DNA from: Bacteroidota bacterium
Lineage (GTDB): Bacteria; Bacteroidota; Bacteroidia; AKYH767-A; 2013-40CM-41-45
Assembly: GCA_016721305.1 (NCBI GenBank)
Contig: JADKIH010000002.1
Span: 385,915 to 449,914 of the forward strand
DNA: 64,000 bases
Direction: 5' to 3'
The notes below the pieces were generated by a model. The model did not search any database, had not been told where the DNA came from, and saw only the letters and a list, made by a program, of their open reading frames with translations. Shown in pieces: positions 58,860-64,000 of the stretch (position 1 is its first letter; each line of letters opens with the position of its first letter). The position numbers and the translations under genes are program-made.

Positions 58860-60361
58860 AGAAGAATCAGGTACTCATACTTCTCATTGTTTTCGCTGTC
58901 GCAATAGCCGCATTCTTCCTCTCTCGCTGGGAACAATTCAGTTGGGAGAAATCGTATCGGTACGATCATGAAAGCCCGTACGATACCAAATTAATTTACG
59001 AGTTGTTACTGGATGCCCGAAACGGAAAACAAAATCATGTTGTCCTCGAACCGACCGATCACACTCTCCAAACCCGTGCGGATAAATCGAATTACATTTT
59101 TATCGGCAGAAATTTTTATGCTGATTCAACGCTGCAGGCCAATCTTCTTCATTTTGTCGAACGAGGAAATACAGCGTTCATATCGACCGAAAACCTGCCT
59201 GATTTTCTAGACAATCTTCTTATTCCTTATGAAGATTACGATGAAGAAGACGAAGAATACGACAGTTCATACAACGGCCCTCCGCCATCACCGCTTGAAC
59301 CGAATTCACAGGCCTATCTCGATAGTGTTGCTCAGGCTGTTGCCGACTCTATGCTCGTCATCAATCCTATAGACGATACAACATTTATCCAACTGACCGA
59401 CTCATCGTACATTTCCGCAGTTGACACCACTTACGCTACGAATGAAACCGACACTGCAGTGAGCGAAGACGATTACGGAAACGAAATTGAATATACTGCC
59501 TCGTATGTAAAAACTTTCTTTGATACCGTCGTGGTTTCTTTCGCCACCGGATCAAATGGCAAAAAAGAAAGCTGTATTACCCCACGACTCTATTCCGATT
59601 ACTACGCAACCGATTCATGGTCTTACTTCGACACAACAACAAATTTAAGACACCCTGATCCAATCGCTTCTGATGTAAGATTAATTGGCTATATAAAAAC
59701 CGGTCAGTTCAATTTTCTCAGTGTGCCATATGGGAACGGAATAATTTACTTACATCTTACCCCGCTCGCTTTCACAAATCACACACTTGCAAAAGAAGAA
59801 AATCTGGCCTATTCTGAAGCGGTGTTCTCCTACCTTAACGACGGACCAATTATCTGGGATGAATATGCCAAGAACTATCGCTTCGTCGACAGCAGCAGTA
59901 ATAACGAAAGCACGAATGACAATCCGTTCCGATATATTCTATCTCAGGAAAGTTTGCGCTGGGCATGGTATGCAATTATTGCACTCGTCCTGCTTTACTT
60001 TATCTTTATCGGAAAAAGAAAGCAACGCGTTATTCCGGTGATTGAACCGACAAGAAACACCTCGCTTGAATTCGTGAAAACGGTCGGACAGCTATACTAC
60101 TTGGAACGCGATCATCGCGCCATTTGTATGCATAAGATGAAACTCTTTCATCTTTTCTTGCGACACCGTTATAATATTAACGTTCACGTGTACAACGACG
60201 ACTACATCGATCGACTTACACTGATCTCAGGCGTTCGGAAAGAAATTATTCAGCGGATTTACTCTGCCTATACAATTATCGAAAAAGACATTACCATTTC
60301 TGACAAAGAGTTTATCGACTTTCATCAGAACATAACTCATTTTTACAAAGAATGTAAATAA
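58856..60361 (+). CDS. DUF4350-domain membrane protein
   Basis: 501 residues. Membrane segment 1 (residues 5-22), a large exported part with the DUF4350 pattern (SPYDTKLIYELLLDARNG, NYIFIGRNFYADST, FVERGNTAFISTENLP) and an acidic low-complexity stretch (EDYDEEDEEYDSSY). Membrane segment 2 is near residue 365 (WYAIIALVLLYFIFIGKRK), and a cytoplasmic helical tail follows. It overlaps DUF4129 by four bases and ends two bases before moxR. Function unknown. Confidence 0.85.
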   Translation: MKKNQVLILLIVFAVAIAAFFLSRWEQFSWEKSYRYDHESPYDTKLIYELLLDARNGKQNHVVLEPTDHTLQTRADKSNYIFIGRNFYADSTLQANLLHFVERGNTAFISTENLPDFLDNLLIPYEDYDEEDEEYDSSYNGPPPSPLEPNSQAYLDSVAQAVADSMLVINPIDDTTFIQLTDSSYISAVDTTYATNETDTAVSEDDYGNEIEYTASYVKTFFDTVVVSFATGSNGKKESCITPRLYSDYYATDSWSYFDTTTNLRHPDPIASDVRLIGYIKTGQFNFLSVPYGNGIIYLHLTPLAFTNHTLAKEENLAYSEAVFSYLNDGPIIWDEYAKNYRFVDSSSNNESTNDNPFRYILSQESLRWAWYAIIALVLLYFIFIGKRKQRVIPVIEPTRNTSLEFVKTVGQLYYLERDHRAICMHKMKLFHLFLRHRYNINVHVYNDDYIDRLTLISGVRKEIIQRIYSAYTIIEKDITISDKEFIDFHQNITHFYKECK

Positions 60362-60363
60362 GC

Positions 60364-61368
60364 ATGGAAAATCAATCAGAAGAAACACAGGGACAAATGC
60401 CCGCACAACAGCCTTCATCGGAATTGTTTGAATTCAGTTCGGCAGTTTATCGTCTGAAACAGGAAATTCAAAAAGTCATTGTCGGCCAGGATCAAACCAT
60501 TGACCTGATGCTAGCAGGCTTAATGAGTGGCGGACACGTGCTCATCGAGGGAGTTCCCGGAATCGCGAAAACAATGATCGCAAAATTACTGGCACGTGCG
60601 TTGTCGGTACATTTCTCGCGTATTCAGTTTACTCCCGATATGATGCCGACCGATGTAACCGGAACAACGGTTTACAATCTGCAGAAATCAGAATTCACCT
60701 TCAACAAAGGACCGATCTTCTCCAACTTCGTACTGATTGATGAGATCAATCGCGCCCCCGCAAAAACGCAGGCAGCTTTGTTCGAAGTAATGGAAGAACG
60801 ACAAATTTCCGTCGACGGAACTACGCATAAACTCGAATTTCCATTCTTCGTTATTGCGACACAAAATCCGATTGAGCAAGAAGGCACGTATAAACTACCC
60901 GAAGCACAGCTCGACCGTTTTGTATTCCGCATTCTGATGGATTATCCGAGTCTCGATCAGGAAGTAACAATTCTGAAACGTTTCTCTGAAGATTTCACAA
61001 CGAAATCCATCGATACAGTAAAACCCGTGATTTCAATTGCCGAGCTTTCACGCTTCCGTGGATTGATCGAGAAGGTCTTCATCAAAGACGAACTCATCCA
61101 TTACATTTCAAAAATCACTTACGCTACACGTAATCACGGATCGATCTTCCTCGGAGCTTCTCCCCGCGCCTCGCTGGCAATATTACGTACGGCAAAAGCA
61201 ACGGCAGCTATGCAAGGACGCGATTTCGTAACGCCTGATGACATTCGCAAAGTAGCACTGCCGGTATTGAATCATCGTATAATCGTTTCGCCTGAAAAAG
61301 AAATGGAAGGCATTACTCCGGAAAGCATTATTCAGGAAATCACTCAAAGCATCGAAGTACCAAGGTGA
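60364..61368 (+). CDS. MoxR-family AAA+ ATPase
   Basis: 334 residues. Walker A GVPGIAKT (residues 63-70), Walker B VLIDEINRAP (about 122-131), sensor 1 in ATQNPIEQEGTYKLPEAQLDRF, sensor 2/arginine-containing GASPRASLAI near residue 265. MoxR proteins act as chaperone-like ATPases that activate partners with von Willebrand or DUF58 domains; the DUF58 gene overlaps this one by four bases. Intact. Confidence 0.96.
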   Translation: MENQSEETQGQMPAQQPSSELFEFSSAVYRLKQEIQKVIVGQDQTIDLMLAGLMSGGHVLIEGVPGIAKTMIAKLLARALSVHFSRIQFTPDMMPTDVTGTTVYNLQKSEFTFNKGPIFSNFVLIDEINRAPAKTQAALFEVMEERQISVDGTTHKLEFPFFVIATQNPIEQEGTYKLPEAQLDRFVFRILMDYPSLDQEVTILKRFSEDFTTKSIDTVKPVISIAELSRFRGLIEKVFIKDELIHYISKITYATRNHGSIFLGASPRASLAILRTAKATAAMQGRDFVTPDDIRKVALPVLNHRIIVSPEKEMEGITPESIIQEITQSIEVPR

Positions 61369-62692
61369 TCCGAATCATTCGCGACATATTTCTCCCTGTC
61401 CGGTTTTTCATTGCCGGTGCGATAATCATTCTGCTTTTTATCGCCGGCTATGCCTTGCCTATATTCGTCGATGTAGGAAAAATCATTTTGATGGTTTTCT
61501 TTGCTGCGGTAATTGCGGAAATCTCTATCCTCTTCCGAACGAAAGAACCCATCACTGCCGAACGAATAACTCCGCGCCTGATGAATCTCGGTGATGAGAA
61601 TTCAATCTCCATTCTCCTGAAAAGCAATTGCGGATTCAATGCCTTTGTAGAAATGGTCGATGAGTTACCGGAACAATTTCAAAAAAGAAATTTCGGTTAT
61701 AATTTCCGGATCGCTCCTGCAGAGAGCAAACATTTCGCCTACACACTTCGTCCGGTGAAACGTGGCGCGTATGCTTTTGGGAAAATAAATTTCTACATCA
61801 GCACTTTTCTTGGGCTGGTGCAGCGAAGATTCGTCATCAATGAAGCGGAGAACGTGCCGGTTTATCCGTCTATCCTGCAGATGAAAAACATGGAGTTGAA
61901 AGCCTTTTCAAAAATCTCCATGCAGACAGGAATTAAAAGATACGTCGTATCGGACACAGCTACGAATTTGAGCAGATCAAAAACTACGTTCCCGGCGATG
62001 ATTATCGTTCTATTAACTGGAAAGCCACCGGTCGCAAAGGCGAGCTCATGGTAAATCAATACGACGATGAAAAATCGCAGCAAGTATATTTCCTGATTGA
62101 CAAGAGTCGCAGTATGGGATTACCGTTTAACGACCTGAGTCTGCTCGATTATTCGATCAACACCACTTTGGTGATGGCCAATATCGCTTTAAAGAAATCC
62201 GACAAAGCAGGATTGATCAGTTTCGGCGCCAAGATGGAAAGCGTCCAAAAAGCCGAACGAACACACAAACAATTACAGACTATTCTGGAATTGCTTTACA
62301 GAGAAAAAGAACACGGCGGCGAAGCCAATTACGAATTGTTATATGCAACGATTCGCAACATCATTCGCGTAAGAAGTCTGATCGTTCTCTTCACCAATTT
62401 CGAAAGCACATTCGCCATGGAACGTGCTTTGCCCGTGCTTCGAAAAATAAGTCGCTTTCATTTACTCGTTGTCGTTATCTTCGAAAACAGCGAAGTCAAA
62501 AAGTTCGCGTCCGAAGAAGCCCAAACCATTTCCGACATCTACCTCACCACCGTAGCCGGAAAATTCAACGCCGAGAAAGAACAAATGATCCAACAGCTCC
62601 GCCTTTACGGAATCCAAACTATTTATACAACGCCGGAGAATTTGTCGATGAATGTGGTTAACAAATATCTTGAGTTGAAGTCGCGGGGATGA
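61365..62692 (+). CDS. DUF58 (VWA-like) membrane protein (one-base frameshift)
   Basis: About 441 residues joined. Two membrane segments near the N-terminus (about residues 12-28 and 35-55), a beta-rich region, then the DUF58 core. The frame breaks near 61939: one A is missing, and repair gives KKIRRIGHSYEFEQIKNYVPGDDYR, SINWKATGRKGELMVNQYDDEK, the diagnostic DUF58 motif. A von Willebrand-like part with FLIDKSRSMG follows. It is the likely partner of MoxR. A TTAGCTAA repeat starts directly after the stop. Confidence 0.9.
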
Positions 62693-62740
62693 TTTAGCAA
62701 TTAGCTAATCAGCTAATTTGCTAATTAGCTAATTAGCTGA
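62693..62740. repeat. TTAGCTAA octamer repeat between convergent genes
   Basis: Five or six 8-bp units (TTAGCTAA, CAGCTAAT, TTAGCTGA) directly after the DUF58 stop and up to the msrB stop. It is palindromic, so it may terminate both convergent genes. Confidence 0.82.
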
Positions 62741-63122
62741 TGGGGCGAAAACCCAGCGACACCGAATTAACACAGTACCGCATACCGGTGTCAGTGGGAC
62801 CATCATCGAAAATATGGCCGAGATGTGATTGACAGTTAGCGCAGAGGATTTCGATGCGAATCATTCCGTGAGAGCTGTCGCGCTTTTGGATAATTTTTCC
62901 GCCGGCGATTTCTTTATCGAACGAAGGCCAGCCGCAGCCGGAATCAAATTTCATATCCGACGTAAAAAGCTCGCTTCCGCAAGCAGCGCAAACGTAGACA
63001 CCTTTTTCTTTATGCAAATAGTACGTTCCGCTAAAGGGCGCTTCCGTACCTTTTTCTCTCAGCACACGGTATTGTTCAGGAGTTAGCTCCTTTTTCCATT
63101 CTTCTTCGGATTTGTTATTCAT
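62733..63122 (-). CDS. msrB: Peptide-methionine (R)-S-oxide reductase
   Basis: Repairs the R form of methionine sulfoxide with thioredoxin. 129 residues. The two zinc-binding cysteine pairs are present (CAACG and CANCQ), as are GCGWPSF and the catalytic Cys in [11 protein letters not shown]. No signal peptide, so probably cytoplasmic. Intact and of normal length. Confidence 0.96.
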   Translation of the reverse strand: MNNKSEEEWKKELTPEQYRVLREKGTEAPFSGTYYLHKEKGVYVCAACGSELFTSDMKFDSGCGWPSFDKEIAGGKIIQKRDSSHGMIRIEILCANCQSHLGHIFDDGPTDTGMRYCVNSVSLGFRPIS

Positions 63123-63195
63123 AAAAGCAGTCTTTTGTTTTTGCTGTTACAACGAATCTTAAAGTTACGACTATCTTCTCAAATATTAACCGATT

Positions 63196-63606
63196 CTAAA
63201 TAATGCCAAGACGTTTTAACAACGACCAGTAACCGCGACCGTAATCGACGAACACTTCACCACCGGCATGGATTTTCCGCGTGGCAGCGATGTAAACCTT
63301 CTTCCCTTTCACAATATACTCCGCATTGTTACGCTGCCCCTCGGCGCGATTGACACCACGCGCATCGTTGGCGTAGCGTCCTAAATCTTTTGTGTTGTGA
63401 AGCGCATTCACTGCCCAGCGATTGCTGATTTTAAAAATGTAGCCGTTATAACCATCCTCTTCTTTCACATCCTTCCATGGCTGCAACTTGCCCTTGTATT
63501 CGACGATGAGAGATCCTTTGTGAATATCGATTTTAGTAAAGAGCCCTTTCCCGCCTTTGGGGATTAGGGACTTTTTGACTTGGAGGTGTTTTTCGAGCAA
63601 GGCCAT
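63196..63606 (-). CDS. Small SET-domain protein
   Basis: 136 residues, almost only a SET domain, the eukaryote-type lysine methyltransferase fold. Visible are the SAM-binding GKGLFTKIDIHKGSLIVEYKG start, a GRYANDARG...NNAEY segment at the place of the usual NHSCxPN motif, and the catalytic-Tyr region GGEVFVDYGRGYW. The Cys-rich post-SET part is missing. Bacterial members of this type are known in Bacteroidota; the target protein here is unknown. Lysine methylation is a family inference. The codon use and reading frame look ordinary. Confidence 0.87.
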   Translation of the reverse strand: MALLEKHLQVKKSLIPKGGKGLFTKIDIHKGSLIVEYKGKLQPWKDVKEEDGYNGYIFKISNRWAVNALHNTKDLGRYANDARGVNRAEGQRNNAEYIVKGKKVYIAATRKIHAGGEVFVDYGRGYWSLLKRLGII

Positions 63607-63610
63607 GTTT

Positions 63611-63887
63611 ATTGAAGATTGAAGATTAGCTGAAGCGATTGAAGATTGAAAATTGAAGATTGAAGATTAACCGAAGCAATTGAAGATTGAAAATTGAAGA
63701 TTGAAGATTAACCGGTCGATTAGGATACTATAAGGGTCTAGGGTTTTGTTTTCAATATTTCCTCAAAAATGGCCTAAAATCTTGAATATTTGAACAAAAC
63801 TGAAAAATTACCCTAAAAAAAGCCCAAAACTATCAAACCGGAACGCTCAATATTCAATATTCAATTTTCAATCTTCAATATTCAATG
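63611..63887. repeat. ATTGAAG heptamer block with internal duplication and distant inverted arm
   Basis: Two near-identical stretches of GATTGAAG/ATTGAAA heptamers, 63636-63670 and 63678-63712, each ending in GATTAACC, and a shorter start at 63611-63632. An inverted arm of TTCAATA/TTCAATC heptamers lies at 63848-63887. The 135 bases between contain no gene. The arms can pair over a distance of about 240 bases. Confidence 0.85.
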
Positions 63888-63948
63888 AAGTTGCGAAATC
63901 CTTTCATTACCAACCACTAACACTTCCACAGAAATTTTGCCTCAAAAG

Positions 63949-63978
63949 TTTGTTTTTTCTAAAAAAAATCTACCTTTG
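63949..63978 (+). promoter_or_regulatory. Strong promoter at the right edge
   Basis: TTTG at 63949-63952, an 18-base spacer and TACCTTTG at 63971-63978 give a full match to the Bacteroidota promoter. It drives whatever begins at the right edge. Confidence 0.7.
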
Positions 63979-63990
63979 CCGTCCCTAAAG

Positions 63991-64000
63991 ATGGCCCGTT
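63991..64000 (+). CDS. Possible start of a gene cut by the window end
   Basis: ATG 63991 followed by Ala-Arg codons, 13 bases after a strong -7 box. Only three codons are visible, so this may instead be the start of an RNA gene transcript. No product can be named. Confidence 0.3.

Noticed and set aside
5237..63887. CRISPR array
   Set aside because: The repeats have 7-8 bp units without unique spacers, and no cas genes are present.

Overview
This window is a chromosomal segment of a Bacteroidota bacterium. The evidence is a C-terminal type IX secretion (T9SS) sorting domain at the left edge, many TAnnTTTG -7 promoter boxes, AT-rich leaders mostly without Shine-Dalgarno sequences, and gene sets typical of the phylum. 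I cannot resolve the order or genus. I saw no phage, transposase, integron, CRISPR array, rRNA or tRNA.

Layout. 1-5.2 kb: end of a secreted protein, yidC, hppD and a TlpA-like thioredoxin protein. 5.3-7.6 kb: purL on the minus strand. 7.9-19.2 kb: a polytopic membrane protein, an amino acid permease, an SDR, then lnt, lpd, hemH, pabB and tilS. 19.2-24.2 kb: a small membrane protein, a LemA/TPM/TPM cluster and a three-gene ABC importer. 24.3-26.3 kb: dsbD. 26.4-31.6 kb: a polysaccharide block (flippase, two Wzz-like proteins, O-antigen ligase). 31.8-34.0 kb (minus): lpxD and an RsbU-like phosphatase. 34.1-39.3 kb: a glycosyltransferase, rnhB, a large envelope protein and a cytochrome c lipoprotein. 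39.5-43.7 kb: a multi-PAS histidine kinase and two response regulators. 43.9-44.0 kb: a strongly base-paired intergenic element that may be a structured RNA. 44.3-54.4 kb (minus): an 11-subunit complex I operon (nuoABCDHIJKLMN, no nuoEFG) ending in an unidentified 130-residue gene. 54.6-62.7 kb: DUF5362 and RDD membrane proteins, then a tight SpoIIM/DUF4129/DUF4350/MoxR/DUF58 operon. 62.7-63.6 kb (minus): msrB and a small SET-domain protein.

Two features cut across the whole window. First, about fifteen intergenic sites carry short tandem repeats of 7- or 8-bp units (GCGGGTT, ATTGAAG, TTAGCTAA, ACACTAAG, TAGTAAT, GAACCTT, GAATTTA and others). They often start within a few bases of a stop codon and often occur as inverted pairs that can fold into hairpins. 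One array is read into the 3' end of a response-regulator gene. Second, about seventeen genes, including normally essential ones such as yidC, purL, lnt and lpd, are broken by single-base shifts, usually in short homopolymer runs, or by an in-frame TAG. In almost every case restoring one base gives a clean family-like protein, so sequencing or assembly error is the likeliest cause. I give each as one gene with the break described.

Functionally the window is mostly housekeeping and envelope biology: membrane protein insertion, lipoprotein acylation, lipid A and polysaccharide assembly, periplasmic thiol redox, respiration, and the conserved but poorly understood MoxR/DUF58 and LemA/TPM membrane systems.
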